Shown here piece by piece: positions 53,325 through 62,371 of a DNA stretch of 64,000 nucleotides. The notes beneath the pieces were generated by a model. It was not told where the DNA came from. It saw nothing but the letters and a program-made list of their open reading frames with translations, and did not search any database. The position numbers and the translations under genes were made by a program. Origin of the DNA: an uncultured Erysipelotrichaceae bacterium (GTDB lineage Bacteria; Bacillota_I; Bacilli_A; Erysipelotrichales; Erysipelotrichaceae); assembly GCA_944326795.1 (NCBI GenBank), contig CALVFJ010000002.1, forward strand, positions 38,609 through 102,608, given 5' to 3'. The number at the start of each line of letters is the position of its first letter. The stretch's first letter is position 1.

Positions 53325-54287
53325 ATGTATCTTAAACTTGTTTTAACATTTGTTATAAGCCTAGTTTTAGTTCTCATCTTGATGCCAAAGTATATCGATT
53401 ATTTGAAGAAGATCAGTTTTAATCAAACTGTTAGTGAATATAGCCTGAAAGAATATAAAGAAAAAGCCAAGACCCCAACGATGGGAGGCGTGCTTTTCAT
53501 CATCATACCGGTCATCGTTACCATCTTGGTGGATTATCGGGTCATCTTTGATCTAAATACGATGATCGTATTGTTAAGCTTTATTGGCTATGGCTTGATC
53601 GGCTTCATCGATGATTATATCATCGTCATCAAAAAAGATAATGAAGGTCTAAGGCCTAAACAGAAGTTCGCCATGCAATTGATCCTGGCAATTGCTTTTT
53701 ATGCCTTATATATGAATAAAGCATCTTTGGATATCACGATCCCGATCGTAGATGTCGTTATTCCGATGTCTGGCTTGTATGCCATCTTGGTATTTGTCAT
53801 GTTTACAGGAGCTAGCAACGCTGTTAATCTTACTGATGGCATGGATGGTTTGGCCGCTGGCTGCAGCTTTTTAGCTTATCTTGCCTTTTTTATCTTAGCT
53901 TTGGTCAAGCAAGAAGGCTATTTGGCAACTTTTATCATCGGATTATTAGGTGCTTTGGTGGGATATTTGAAATTTAATGTTTCACCAGCCAAGATCTTCA
54001 TGGGTGATACCGGATCTTTGGCCTTAGGCGGTGCTTTAGCGGCGATCGCCATGGTCTTAAAAGAAGAAATCTTATTGATCATCATTGGGGGCGTATTTGT
54101 TTGGGAAACCTTATGCGTGATGATCCAGATAGGTTCGGTCAAGCTTAGAGGCAAACGGGTTTTTAGATATACACCGATCCATTATAGTTTTGTATTGAGC
54201 GGCTTAAGCGAAAAACGGGTCGTAAGGTCTTTTTGGATCTTATCATTGATCTGCGCTTTGGCTGGCTTGCTGATCGGCTTGTTATGA
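53325..54287 (+). CDS. mraY: Phospho-N-acetylmuramoyl-pentapeptide transferase
   Basis: A 320-residue membrane enzyme with about ten helices that makes lipid I. It has the family motifs KTPTMGGVLF, GFIDDY, NLTDGMDGLAAG with catalytic Asps, and FMGDTGSLALGG. murD, murG, ftsA and ftsZ, which often follow, are absent here; instead a comN-like gene and secDF follow with overlaps. Confidence 0.95.
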   Translation: MYLKLVLTFVISLVLVLILMPKYIDYLKKISFNQTVSEYSLKEYKEKAKTPTMGGVLFIIIPVIVTILVDYRVIFDLNTMIVLLSFIGYGLIGFIDDYIIVIKKDNEGLRPKQKFAMQLILAIAFYALYMNKASLDITIPIVDVVIPMSGLYAILVFVMFTGASNAVNLTDGMDGLAAGCSFLAYLAFFILALVKQEGYLATFIIGLLGALVGYLKFNVSPAKIFMGDTGSLALGGALAAIAMVLKEEILLIIIGGVFVWETLCVMIQIGSVKLRGKRVFRYTPIHYSFVLSGLSEKRVVRSFWILSLICALAGLLIGLL

Positions 54288-54568
54288 GCAAGCTACCTAA
54301 TCAATTAAAGATCGCGATATATCTAAAACTAGAAAAGCTTCGAAGAGAAAATAACCCCAATTTAGCATTTGAAAATATCGAAGATACATTGGTTCATTAT
54401 ATCTGGAAAGAACAGCTTCCGCTACATTTAAGCGTAGCCATCGAGGATATCATGAATCTTAGCAGTGAGCAGATCGTCCAGTTCATGGCATATCAAGCGG
54501 TTGTTGATGGCTATAACAGCAAGCTGAGCGATTTTGCTGATGTGATCGAGGGAGGAACAAGAGGATGA
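54284..54568 (+). CDS. ComN-like post-transcriptional regulator
   Basis: A 94-residue soluble helical protein. Its central block (LVHYIWKEQLPLHLSVAIED, then IMNLSSEQIVQFMAYQAV) resembles the ComN/YrzD family, which in Bacillus lies next to secDF and controls comE mRNA through localisation with DivIVA. The match is by pattern and by neighbour only. The ATG overlaps the mraY stop (ATGA), and its own end overlaps secDF by 4 nt, so the three genes are coupled. Confidence 0.55.
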   Translation: MSKLPNQLKIAIYLKLEKLRRENNPNLAFENIEDTLVHYIWKEQLPLHLSVAIEDIMNLSSEQIVQFMAYQAVVDGYNSKLSDFADVIEGGTRG

Positions 54569-56856
54569 ACAAGAACGTAAGGAACAAGCGCTTAGGCGTT
54601 TTCTTCATTACCATTGCTGTTTTTGCTGCATTGATCTTTAGCAGCTATAAAACCATTGGCAATAATCTATCATTAGGTCTTGATCTACAAGGTGGATTTG
54701 AGATCTTATATCAGGTCGAGCCTTTGAATGAAGGTGAAGATTTAGACATGGTAGCTGTAAGCGAAAGCATTTCCAAAAGGATCGATGTTTTAGGCGTCAG
54801 CGAACCGCAGATCATCATTGAAGGAAATGACCGTATTCGCGTACAATTAGCCGGTGTTACCAATCAAGAAGAAGCACGTGCCATGCTTAGCACGACGGCT
54901 AATCTAACTTTTAGAGATGTAAATGATAATTTATTGAGCGATGCTAGCATCATCAAAGAGGGCGGAGCTAGCTTAGCTTATGATAATGGCAAACCAGTAG
55001 TTAGCTTAAAGATCGCTGATACTTCAGCTTTTGGTGATATGACCGAAAAGGTATCTAATATGGCAACAGGGGAAAATATCATGGTCATCTGGCTAGATTA
55101 TGAAGATGGTGATTCTTATCAGGAAGAATCCTTAGCTGCTGCTCAAGGGCAAGAACCAAAATATATCAGTGCTGCCAGCGTAAATGATCGGATCGAAGGT
55201 GATTGTATCATCAGTGGTAATTTTACTGAAGATGAAGCGCGAACATTAGCTAATTTGATCAACTCTGGTTCTTTGCCAGTTAAGATGACCGAGATCAGCA
55301 GCAATGTGGTTAGTGCTGAATTTGGAATGGATGCTTTCAATACCACCGCTATTGCTGGTGTGGTAGGCGTTTTGGCCGTAATACTATTTATGATCTGGGA
55401 ATATCGGGTACCAGGTATCTTAGCTAGCATCATGCTATGCGTCTACATCTGGGTGATATTCGGAGTATATACCTTGATCGGTGCCGTATTTACCTTGCCA
55501 GGTATCGCAGCCTTGGTATTAGGTGTGGGTATGACCGTTGATGCTAATATCATCACATATGAAAGGATCAAGGATGAGATCTATCAAGGCCGTTCAATTG
55601 CAAATGCGGTTGCAGCCGGTCAAAAAACTTCGTTTGTTACGATCTTTGATGCTCAGTTCACAACGTTATTAGCTGGTTTGATCATGTATATGTTTGGTAA
55701 TGGTTCAGTTAAAGGTTTTGCAACAATGCTGATCATTACGGTCTTAGCAACCTTGATCTTAAATGTAGGTTTATCACAATTCTTATTAAAAACCTTGGTA
55801 AACAGCGGGGTATGTGATAAAAAATATAGTTGGTTCCATGTAAAGGAAGCTAATGTTCCTGATGTCAATAAGAATCAAGAGCAGTTCTATTTTGGTCCGA
55901 TCAAGAAAAATGACTATATCAAACAAAGCAAAAAGTTCAATTATGTTTCTATGGCCATCATAGCTGCAGCAATCGTCATGATGATCTTTAACGGCATGAC
56001 CAAAGGGGAGCCAATCAATCTTGGAATTGATTTTGCTAGCGGTACCAAGATCACGGTAACCAGCAATGATCCGATCGACATCGAAGAAGTAAAAGCGGAA
56101 TTTGAAAATTTAGGCTTTAACAATAAAGAATTAGAATATCAAACTAGTGGTGATAACATCGTAAATGTTACGACCTCGGAAGCAATCGATACGGATACGC
56201 TAGCTACGATCAAAGAAGTATTTAATGAAAAATATGGCATCGAGCCAAATGATAATACGGTAACGCCGATCGTAGGTAAGGAATTGGTGAAAAATGCCTT
56301 CTTATTAACGATCATTGCTTGCATGGCCATGTTGGTTTATATCACGATCCGCTTTAAATGGGACTATGCCTTAAGCTGTATCGTGGCTTTGGTCCATGAT
56401 GTGCTGATCGTGCTTAGCGTCTTTATCATCGCATATCAGAAATTCAATACCGAATTGATATCAGTGTTGTTAGCGGTGATCGGTTATTCGATCAATAACT
56501 CGATCGTAGTTTTTGATCGTACTCGTGAATTGATGAATGAATACCGCGGTAAATTAAATCCTGAAGCCTATAAAACGATCGTCAATAACGCTTTGGATAA
56601 TACGATCGTTAGATCATTGTTCAGCAGCTTAACGACCTTATTGCCAATGATCGCTTTATTGTTCTTGGGCTCTGATTCGATCTTTACCTTTACCTTCGCT
56701 ATGATCGTCGGTTTGTTAGCAGGTACTTATTCAAGTATTTATATCGCTCCATATACCTGGTATCTATTGCGCTGCAATCATAAGGAAAAACCTCGTAAAA
56801 AGAAAAAATATAAAGAAAAAGTTGATGAATATACCATCAAAGGTATCAATGCCTAA
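54565..56856 (+). CDS. secDF: Fused SecD/SecF protein-export protein
   Basis: A 763-residue, twelve-helix proton-driven export factor. The SecD half starts with LGLDLQGGFEILYQV. It has a periplasmic-type P1 domain and ends with the SecD block VLGVGMTVDANIITYERIKDE. The SecF half (from about residue 450) has LGIDFASGTKITV and GYSINNSIVVFDRTRE. It helps complete translocation after SecYEG/SecA. Single-chain SecDF is common in Bacillota. Confidence 0.95.
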   Translation: MNKNVRNKRLGVFFITIAVFAALIFSSYKTIGNNLSLGLDLQGGFEILYQVEPLNEGEDLDMVAVSESISKRIDVLGVSEPQIIIEGNDRIRVQLAGVTNQEEARAMLSTTANLTFRDVNDNLLSDASIIKEGGASLAYDNGKPVVSLKIADTSAFGDMTEKVSNMATGENIMVIWLDYEDGDSYQEESLAAAQGQEPKYISAASVNDRIEGDCIISGNFTEDEARTLANLINSGSLPVKMTEISSNVVSAEFGMDAFNTTAIAGVVGVLAVILFMIWEYRVPGILASIMLCVYIWVIFGVYTLIGAVFTLPGIAALVLGVGMTVDANIITYERIKDEIYQGRSIANAVAAGQKTSFVTIFDAQFTTLLAGLIMYMFGNGSVKGFATMLIITVLATLILNVGLSQFLLKTLVNSGVCDKKYSWFHVKEANVPDVNKNQEQFYFGPIKKNDYIKQSKKFNYVSMAIIAAAIVMMIFNGMTKGEPINLGIDFASGTKITVTSNDPIDIEEVKAEFENLGFNNKELEYQTSGDNIVNVTTSEAIDTDTLATIKEVFNEKYGIEPNDNTVTPIVGKELVKNAFLLTIIACMAMLVYITIRFKWDYALSCIVALVHDVLIVLSVFIIAYQKFNTELISVLLAVIGYSINNSIVVFDRTRELMNEYRGKLNPEAYKTIVNNALDNTIVRSLFSSLTTLLPMIALLFLGSDSIFTFTFAMIVGLLAGTYSSIYIAPYTWYLLRCNHKEKPRKKKKYKEKVDEYTIKGINA

Positions 56857-56860
56857 AATT

Positions 56861-56894
56861 AGCTGATAGTCTTGATTGACTATCAGCTTTTTTG
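56861..56894 (+). terminator. Terminator of mraY-comN-secDF
   Basis: An 11-bp perfect stem (AGCTGATAGTC/GACTATCAGCT) is followed by a T-run, four bases after secDF. Confidence 0.88.
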
Positions 56895-56905
56895 TATAGT
56901 ATGAT
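56876..56905 (+). promoter_or_regulatory. Probable promoter of the pfl operon
   Basis: TTGACT (56876-56881, inside the terminator stem), an 18-bp spacer and TATGAT (56900-56905). It lies 25 bp before the pflA ATG. No Fnr or Rex site was recognised. Confidence 0.45.
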
Positions 56906-56929
56906 ATTCAAATCAAAGAAGGTGATTTG

Positions 56930-57640
56930 ATGGGAAGGATACATTCATTCGAAAGTTTTGGCACGGTTGATGGCCCAGGCGTTAGATTTGTCGTTTTTAT
57001 GCAAGGCTGCCCTTTAAGGTGCAAGTATTGTCATAATCCTGATACCTGGGAATTTGTTGGCGGTGAAGAATACAGCGCTGAAGAAGTGTTTGCGCAGATC
57101 AAAAAATACTTAAATTATATCAAAGATGGCGGCGTAACCGTTACGGGCGGAGAGCCGTTAAGACAGATCGATTTTGTGATCGAATTATTTAAAAAGTGTA
57201 AGACCATCGGTTTGCATACCGCTGTGGATACCAGCGGCATCTATTTTCAAGATAACGAAAAATATGCGCAGTTATTAGCGTGTACGGATCTTTTCTTACT
57301 AGATATCAAGCATATCGATGATAAGATCCATCAAGAATTGACTGGTGCAAGCAATCAAAATATCTTGCGTTTTGCCCGCTATCTTGATGAGCATGGCAAG
57401 AAGATGTGGATCCGCCATGTTTTGGTAAATGGCTATACCAATGACAAAGCATATCTGTTGCAGACCAAAGCGTTTATTGATACACTAAATAACGTCGAAA
57501 AGGTTGAGGTGCTGCCTTATCATAAATTGGGCATCAAAAAATATGAACAGTTAGGTATCAGCTATCCTTTAGCGAATACCCAACTTTGCACCAAAGAAGA
57601 AATCGCTCAAGCAAAGGAGATACTAAGTGTTAAACGATAA
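56930..57640 (+). CDS. pflA: Pyruvate formate-lyase-activating enzyme
   Basis: A 236-residue radical-SAM enzyme that places the glycyl radical on pyruvate formate-lyase. The CxxxCxxC iron-sulfur motif is in GCPLRCKYCHNPDTW. GGVTVTGGEPLRQ and LLDIKHIDDKIHQELTG are family hallmarks. The ATG at 56930 follows AAGGTG; the in-frame TTG one codon upstream is less likely. It is the first gene of pflA-trx-pflB-radical domain. Confidence 0.95.
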   Translation: MGRIHSFESFGTVDGPGVRFVVFMQGCPLRCKYCHNPDTWEFVGGEEYSAEEVFAQIKKYLNYIKDGGVTVTGGEPLRQIDFVIELFKKCKTIGLHTAVDTSGIYFQDNEKYAQLLACTDLFLLDIKHIDDKIHQELTGASNQNILRFARYLDEHGKKMWIRHVLVNGYTNDKAYLLQTKAFIDTLNNVEKVEVLPYHKLGIKKYEQLGISYPLANTQLCTKEEIAQAKEILSVKR

Positions 57641-57944
57641 CAATTTTCAAGAATTATTAGCAAATGACCGTTTTGCTATCGTATCGGTAAGCGGTAACGG
57701 TTGTGCTAGTTGTGTGGCAATGTATGATATCATCAATAAATATGCTGATGTTGCCAAGATCTATTTTATCGAAGCGCAAGATTTTCCTAAATTACTAGAA
57801 TATTATCAGATCGAACAGATCAATACCACATTCTTTTTAAATTATGGTAAAATTATAGGCGTTGTCAAAAGATATCAACCGGAAGAGATTTTCGGTTTAT
57901 ATATCGAAGCTTTGCAAGATAAGATCAATAAGGAGGGTAATTAA
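57627..57944 (+). CDS. Thioredoxin-like protein between pflA and pflB
   Basis: A 105-residue protein with a thioredoxin fold. The redox pair is Cys26-Ala-Ser-Cys29 in GNGCASC, and the cis-Pro position is replaced by Thr (NTTFFLNYG). It starts at GTG with AAGGAG 7 nt upstream, overlaps pflA by 14 nt, and its last base is the first base of pflB. It is therefore made with the lyase system. A role in keeping the active-site cysteines or the iron-sulfur enzyme reduced is inferred; none is known to me for this arrangement. Confidence 0.75.
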   Translation: MLNDNNFQELLANDRFAIVSVSGNGCASCVAMYDIINKYADVAKIYFIEAQDFPKLLEYYQIEQINTTFFLNYGKIIGVVKRYQPEEIFGLYIEALQDKINKEGN

Positions 57945-59950
57945 TGAAATTTGAAGCTTGGAACGGGTTTAAAGAAGGCAAGTGGACCAAAGAAATCGAT
58001 GTCCGTAACTTTATTCAATTAAACTACACCGAATATACAGGGGATGATTCTTTCCTGTGTGAAGCAACTGATGCTACCAAAAAGCTTTGGGAGCAAGTAA
58101 TGGCATTAAATGAGGAAGAAAGAGCAAAAGGCGGCGTATTGGATGCTGATACCAAGGTCGTAAGCACGCTTACTTCACATGCTGCTGGCTATCTGAATAA
58201 GGATCTAGAAAAAATCGTAGGTTTCCAAACGGATAAACCATTCAAACGTTCTTTACAGCCTCGCGGTGGTATCAGGATGTCAGAAGCTGCTTTAAAAGCA
58301 TATGGCTATGAGATCGATCCTGAAATCAAAGAAATCTTCACCAAATATGCTAAGACCCATAATCAAGGAGTATTTGATGCATATACCCCAGAAATGCGTA
58401 AAGCAAGAACTTGCGGTATCATCACTGGTCTTCCTGATGCTTATGGCCGTGGAAGGATCGTTGGTGACTATCGTCGAGTTGCCTTATATGGCGTGGATTT
58501 CTTGATCGAAGATAAGAAGAACTTATTAAATACCATTTTATTAGGCTCCATGACCGAAGAAAGAATTCGTGAACGTGAAGAAGTAAGCGAACAGATCAAG
58601 GCATTAGAAGCTTTAAAACAAATGGCTAATATTTATGGCCTAGATATCTCTAAACCTGCTACCACTGCGCAAGAAGCCGTGCAAGCCGTTTATTTTGGTT
58701 ATCTAGCAGCCGTTAAAGATCAAAACGGTGCTGCGATGTCTTTAGGAAGAACATCAACTTTCTTAGATATCTATATGCAAAGAGATCTAGAAAATGGAAC
58801 GATCACGGAAAGCGAATGTCAGGAATTGATGGATCAATTCGTCATGAAATTACGTTTGGTCAAATTCATGCGTACTCCAGAATACAACGAATTATTCTCA
58901 GGCGACCCAACTTGGGTAACAGAATCGATCGGCGGTATGAGCTTGGATGGCCGCTCTTTGGTAACTAAGAACTCATTCCGTGTCTTACATACCTTAGTAA
59001 ATTTAGGACCAGCGCCAGAACCAAATCTAACCGTGCTATGGTCAAAGAATTTACCTATGGAATTTAAGCGTTTCTGCGCTAAAATTTCGATTGAAACCAG
59101 TTCGATCCAATATGAAAATGATGATTTGATGCGTATCGAAATGGGCGATGATTACTGTATCGCTTGCTGCGTATCTTGCATGAAAGTTGGTAAGGACATG
59201 CAATTCTTTGGTGCTCGTGCTAACTTAGCAAAATGTTTATTATATGCGATCAACGGCGGTATGGATGAAAAGAAGAAGATCCAAGTATCACCACGTTTTG
59301 AACCAATTACCAGCGAATATCTAAATTATGATGAAGTAATGGAAAAATATCATCAAATGATGAGCTGGTTGGCAGGCTTATATGTCAATACCTTAAATGT
59401 AATTCACTATATGCATGATAAATATTGCTATGAAGCTTTAGAAATGGCCTTGCATGATCATGATGTACGCCGTTTCTTCGCAACCGGTATCGCCGGCTTA
59501 TCTTGTGTTGCTGATTCACTATCTGCAATCAAATATGCTAAGGTCAAAGCAATTCGTGATGAAGATGGCGTTGCAATCGACTATGAGATCGAAGGCGATT
59601 ATCCAAAATTTGGTAACAATGATGACCGCGTTGACCAAATTGCAGCTGATCTAGTCAAGACCTTCATGAATATGATCAAAGAACATCGTACATATCGTCA
59701 CGGCGTACCATCAATGAGCATCTTGACCATTACCTCAAACGTTGTTTACGGTAAGAAGACCGGTAATACCCCAGATGGTCGTAAAGCTGGTCAGCCATTT
59801 GCTCCAGGAGCAAACCCAATGCACGGCCGTGATTCTCATGGTGCCGTAGCTTCTTTGGAAAGCGTAGCAAAATTACCATATGAATATGCTCGTGATGGTA
59901 TCAGCAATACCTTCTCGATCGTACCAGATGCTTTAGGAAAGGATGAATAA
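57944..59950 (+). CDS. pflB: Pyruvate formate-lyase, catalytic part lacking the glycyl-radical domain
   Basis: A 668-residue protein matching formate C-acetyltransferase, which splits pyruvate with CoA into acetyl-CoA and formate. The catalytic Cys408-Cys409 pair lies in [12 protein letters not shown], followed by [19 protein letters not shown]. The normal enzyme is about 740-760 residues; this one stops after [12 protein letters not shown], just before the region that leads to the glycyl-radical loop. That missing part is encoded by the next small gene. Codon use is that of a highly expressed gene. A natural split is favoured because the next gene has its own ribosome site and start. Confidence 0.92.
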   Translation: MKFEAWNGFKEGKWTKEIDVRNFIQLNYTEYTGDDSFLCEATDATKKLWEQVMALNEEERAKGGVLDADTKVVSTLTSHAAGYLNKDLEKIVGFQTDKPFKRSLQPRGGIRMSEAALKAYGYEIDPEIKEIFTKYAKTHNQGVFDAYTPEMRKARTCGIITGLPDAYGRGRIVGDYRRVALYGVDFLIEDKKNLLNTILLGSMTEERIREREEVSEQIKALEALKQMANIYGLDISKPATTAQEAVQAVYFGYLAAVKDQNGAAMSLGRTSTFLDIYMQRDLENGTITESECQELMDQFVMKLRLVKFMRTPEYNELFSGDPTWVTESIGGMSLDGRSLVTKNSFRVLHTLVNLGPAPEPNLTVLWSKNLPMEFKRFCAKISIETSSIQYENDDLMRIEMGDDYCIACCVSCMKVGKDMQFFGARANLAKCLLYAINGGMDEKKKIQVSPRFEPITSEYLNYDEVMEKYHQMMSWLAGLYVNTLNVIHYMHDKYCYEALEMALHDHDVRRFFATGIAGLSCVADSLSAIKYAKVKAIRDEDGVAIDYEIEGDYPKFGNNDDRVDQIAADLVKTFMNMIKEHRTYRHGVPSMSILTITSNVVYGKKTGNTPDGRKAGQPFAPGANPMHGRDSHGAVASLESVAKLPYEYARDGISNTFSIVPDALGKDE

Positions 59951-59951
59951 T

Positions 59952-60185
59952 ATGTCAAATAAAGTAGATAACTTAGTAACAATGATCGATGGTTATACCC
60001 AAAGCGGTGGCCATCATCTAAATGTCAATGTTTTCAATCGTGAAACATTGCTTGATGCTCAACAACATCCAGAAAAATATCCGCAATTAACGATTCGTGT
60101 CAGCGGATATGCGGTAAACTTCAATAAGCTGACAAAAGAACAGCAAGACGACGTAATCGCACGTACGATGCATGAATCAATGTAA
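59952..60185 (+). CDS. Separate glycyl-radical domain of pyruvate formate-lyase
   Basis: A 77-residue protein equal to the C-terminus of pyruvate formate-lyase. It contains [34 protein letters not shown] with the radical Gly52, and the terminal family ending HESM. It resembles GrcA/YfiD, the spare radical domain of E. coli, but here it supplies the only such domain next to pflB. AGGAAAGG at 59935-59942 gives 9-nt spacing to this ATG; an earlier ATG at 59943 directly abuts that site. It starts one nucleotide after the pflB stop. In the full-length enzyme the two parts would join through a short linker. Confidence 0.85.
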   Translation: MSNKVDNLVTMIDGYTQSGGHHLNVNVFNRETLLDAQQHPEKYPQLTIRVSGYAVNFNKLTKEQQDDVIARTMHESM

Positions 60186-60296
60186 TAAAAGTACGATAAT
60201 TTTATAAGAACAAGATGAAAAGGATTAGATGATCAAATTTGATATGTTCCAAGTCAAATAGACAAAGGAAGTATTTAAAAGCTCATCCCATCGCTT

Positions 60297-60331
60297 AACA
60301 ACCCATTCTATAAAAGCTTGGGTTGTTTTTT
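60297..60331 (+). terminator. Terminator of the pfl operon
   Basis: AACAACCCA/TGGGTTGTT with a 13-nt loop is followed by a T-run, 111 nt after the last gene. Confidence 0.82.
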
Positions 60332-60780
60332 ATTATTGTTATAATTATTTTTATTAATTCGCTCAAATTTCATCCTAATATCTTAAATGCTTTGATGTTG
60401 CAAGAATTGGATATTGTATTTATTCATCAGATAACGGTATATTATATTCTTATCTTGCGTATTTTTTTTACATCTAGAACTAATATTTTTAAATGCCATT
60501 GTAAGATGCTTATTTGAGAGGAACATGCTCATATAGCTACATTATACAAATATATAATGAAGACATAACTTGAGCTAATTTTTTTATTGGTATCTGAACT
60601 TGTATATCAAAAGCAAACATTACTAATGTAACAGTTATGTAATATCTTTTAGTTACCGCAAAATAAGTGTTAGAAACAAATTTAAGATCCTTTAAAACAT
60701 TGATCTTTATTTTTAATGAAATGTGATCGCTAGTAGTTATAAAAAAATTTTTATGATCAAGTTGATTTTTGTCCATTTGA

Positions 60781-60794
60781 AAACAGTTGTTTTA
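60781..60794. promoter_or_regulatory. Palindromic operator candidate, copy 1
   Basis: AAAACAGTTGTTTT has perfect 6-bp arms (AAAACA/TGTTTT) around GT. A near-identical copy lies at 62292. In both places a -10 element begins 44 bp from the palindrome start and a small ORF begins 77-80 bp from it. The position, just upstream of the -35 region, suits an activator such as the regulator encoded at 60986. Confidence 0.5.
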
Positions 60795-60824
60795 GGGTAT
60801 GTACATTAATAGATAGAATGTTCT

Positions 60825-60830
60825 AGAATA
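60825..60830 (+). promoter_or_regulatory. Putative -10 downstream of operator copy 1
   Basis: TAGAAT lies at the same distance from the palindrome as the TAGTAT of copy 2. The -35 region (ATGTAC at 60800-60805) is poor, as expected for an activator-dependent promoter. Confidence 0.4.
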
Positions 60831-60857
60831 AGAGTGTGAAATAACCAGAAAAAGAAA

Positions 60858-60926
60858 ATGAAAAAAAATTGTTTTAATGCTATGTTCTATGTTTATTTGT
60901 GGTTGTTTAAGTGCTATCGTTACTGA
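60858..60926 (+). CDS. Short hydrophobic peptide ORF (candidate pheromone), alternatively a frameshifted lipopeptide
   Basis: As written, ATG at 60858 opens 22 codons that begin MKKN, are hydrophobic in the middle (FYVYLWLF) and end KCYRY. The size and layout recall the SHP pheromone precursors of Rgg systems. The ATG is followed by eight As. With seven, the frame would instead run to 61008 and give 49 residues: MKKIVLMLCSMFICGC (lipoprotein-type signal) plus a cysteine-containing tail. So either the short peptide is real, or this is a frameshifted or phase-variable small lipoprotein. No good Shine-Dalgarno is visible. Confidence 0.35.
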   Translation: MKKNCFNAMFYVYLWLFKCYRY

Positions 60927-60985
60927 AACTGGTGAAATAAAGGTATGTAAATGCATAGAAATATCTGTAAATACAAATAAATTAG

Positions 60986-62245
60986 ATGCCAAAGAAGGAT
61001 GTGATTAGTATCAAAGATTTAAATAAGATTGACGCATATTTCATAAGAAATCTTCGAATAAATAGCGGTGATTCAGGTGGGAAATTAGCTAATGCCCTAG
61101 ATGTAAGCAAGACATATCTCTATTCAATTGAAAATGGAAATCAAAGTCTAACTGATGAATTTATGCAGAATGTCTTAACTTATTACGATGTTGCATATGA
61201 TCAAAGTGTTGAACTGTATGAAGAAGCTTATAATTTAGTAATAAAAATATATGAATGTGTTATTTTTAAAAATAATGAATTATTCGCAAAATGTGAACAA
61301 GAATTTAATGCGAAGGTCGAAGCATTTGCATTTTCACGAGCATTTATATTTAATGATTTAATAAAGTATATGATTGAACTTATGAAATATAAGCGCGCAT
61401 CAGATGAAATAATAAGTAATGCGAGTAGATACTTACCCGTATATGATAGTAATATTACCTATATCTGTGGAGTAACATATGGCTTTGGCAAGGGATTCAG
61501 TCATAATTTAGTTGAAACAAAGAAAGTATTATTTGATATTTATGATAGATATCCTATTCATAATGTAAATCCTAGTATCAAAGGAATGTTTTATTATCAA
61601 TTAGGTAGAATATCGTGTGAAGAAAGATCATATCTAAAATCATTAAATTATTACCATGAAGCTATTGAAATATTAAAATCAATTTATTGTGTTGAAAGAG
61701 TTAATCAAACAAATATCGAAATAGCGAATATATTATTAATGTTGAGAGTATATGATGAAGCTGAGAAAAAATATTTAGAATTGTTAGAAGAAGCAAGAAA
61801 ACATAGCTTTAAAAGAAGAATGAATGTATGTTTAAGTAATTTATCATATTTATATTTACTACAAAAAAAATATGATGAATGTGCAAAATACGTCATGCAA
61901 GCAAAGAAAGCTGGTTCAAAATATCATGACTTAAATTATTATCTAGCATATTGTGCATATAAAACAAAAACAAAGGATAATGCTCGATCCATTATTAGTA
62001 AACTAATTAATGATGAAGACGATCGTTATACAGCTAGGATGATTAAAATGATCCAAGGATTTGTTAATGATAATGAAAGTAAGATAGATAATTATTTTGA
62101 ATTAATAAAAAAAGATTTGTTTAAGCTTGACGATAAATTAGAAATAGACTTGTTATATGATATGGTTATTTCGTATTATGTGAAGAGAAATTCTGGTAAG
62201 TGTGCAAAATTAGTAGAAGAATACTTAAATTTACCAAAAATTTAG
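60986..62245 (+). CDS. HTH + TPR transcriptional regulator (RNPP/NprR-like)
   Basis: A 419-residue protein. Residues about 12-65 are a Cro/C1-type helix-turn-helix (GGKLANALDVSKTYLYSIENG). The remainder is alpha-helical with repeated 34-40-residue helical pairs typical of TPRs, for example YQLGRISCEERSYLKSLNYY and YEEA-like segments (DEAEKKYLELLEEA). This is the layout and size of RNPP regulators such as NprR and PlcR, whose TPRs bind short imported peptides. The start is uncertain because no ribosome site precedes the ATG. It lies between two tiny peptide ORFs with matching promoter elements. Sequence is AT-richer than the core genes. Confidence 0.78.
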   Translation: MPKKDVISIKDLNKIDAYFIRNLRINSGDSGGKLANALDVSKTYLYSIENGNQSLTDEFMQNVLTYYDVAYDQSVELYEEAYNLVIKIYECVIFKNNELFAKCEQEFNAKVEAFAFSRAFIFNDLIKYMIELMKYKRASDEIISNASRYLPVYDSNITYICGVTYGFGKGFSHNLVETKKVLFDIYDRYPIHNVNPSIKGMFYYQLGRISCEERSYLKSLNYYHEAIEILKSIYCVERVNQTNIEIANILLMLRVYDEAEKKYLELLEEARKHSFKRRMNVCLSNLSYLYLLQKKYDECAKYVMQAKKAGSKYHDLNYYLAYCAYKTKTKDNARSIISKLINDEDDRYTARMIKMIQGFVNDNESKIDNYFELIKKDLFKLDDKLEIDLLYDMVISYYVKRNSGKCAKLVEEYLNLPKI

Positions 62246-62265
62246 CCTCAAATGAGGCTTTTTTA
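62243..62265 (+). terminator. Terminator of the HTH/TPR regulator gene
   Basis: AGCCTCA/TGAGGCT with an AA loop overlaps the stop codon and is followed by a T-run. Confidence 0.82.
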
Positions 62266-62291
62266 CTGGCTTAAAACGATTTTTTACCCAA

Positions 62292-62305
62292 AAAACGGTT
62301 GTTTT
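62292..62305. promoter_or_regulatory. Palindromic operator candidate, copy 2
   Basis: AAAACGGTTGTTTT differs from copy 1 (60781) at one base. It lies 7 bp upstream of TTGTAA and 80 bp before the next small ORF. Confidence 0.5.
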
Positions 62306-62311
62306 CCTATC

Positions 62312-62341
62312 TTGTAAAATAAAGCAGTAATTTGCTAGTAT
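62312..62341 (+). promoter_or_regulatory. Putative promoter of the 43-codon ORF
   Basis: TTGTAA (62312-62317), an 18-bp spacer and TGC-TAGTAT (-10 at 62336-62341) form an extended -10 promoter 31 bp before the ATG at 62372. Confidence 0.45.
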
Positions 62342-62371
62342 ATGGGTAACAAATGAAAAGGATACAATAAT

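Larger units (their letters stand above)
60186..60857. other. AT-rich non-coding stretch between the pfl operon and the regulator locus
   Basis: This stretch of about 670 nt holds the pfl terminator, then AT-rich sequence with only weak short frames lacking ribosome sites. At its right end are a palindrome and a -10 element, both listed separately. It looks like decayed or regulatory sequence. Confidence 0.45.

Noticed and set aside
60323..60517. 64-codon plus-strand frame after the pfl terminator
   Set aside because: It begins inside the terminator T-run, has no ribosome site and reads like translated AT-rich DNA.
60537..60776. 79-codon minus-strand frame
   Set aside because: There is no ribosome site upstream and no recognisable motif; it may be chance or a remnant.
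60792..60992. 66-codon minus-strand frame opposite the small peptide ORF
   Set aside because: It lies antisense to the better supported peptide locus and lacks a ribosome site.
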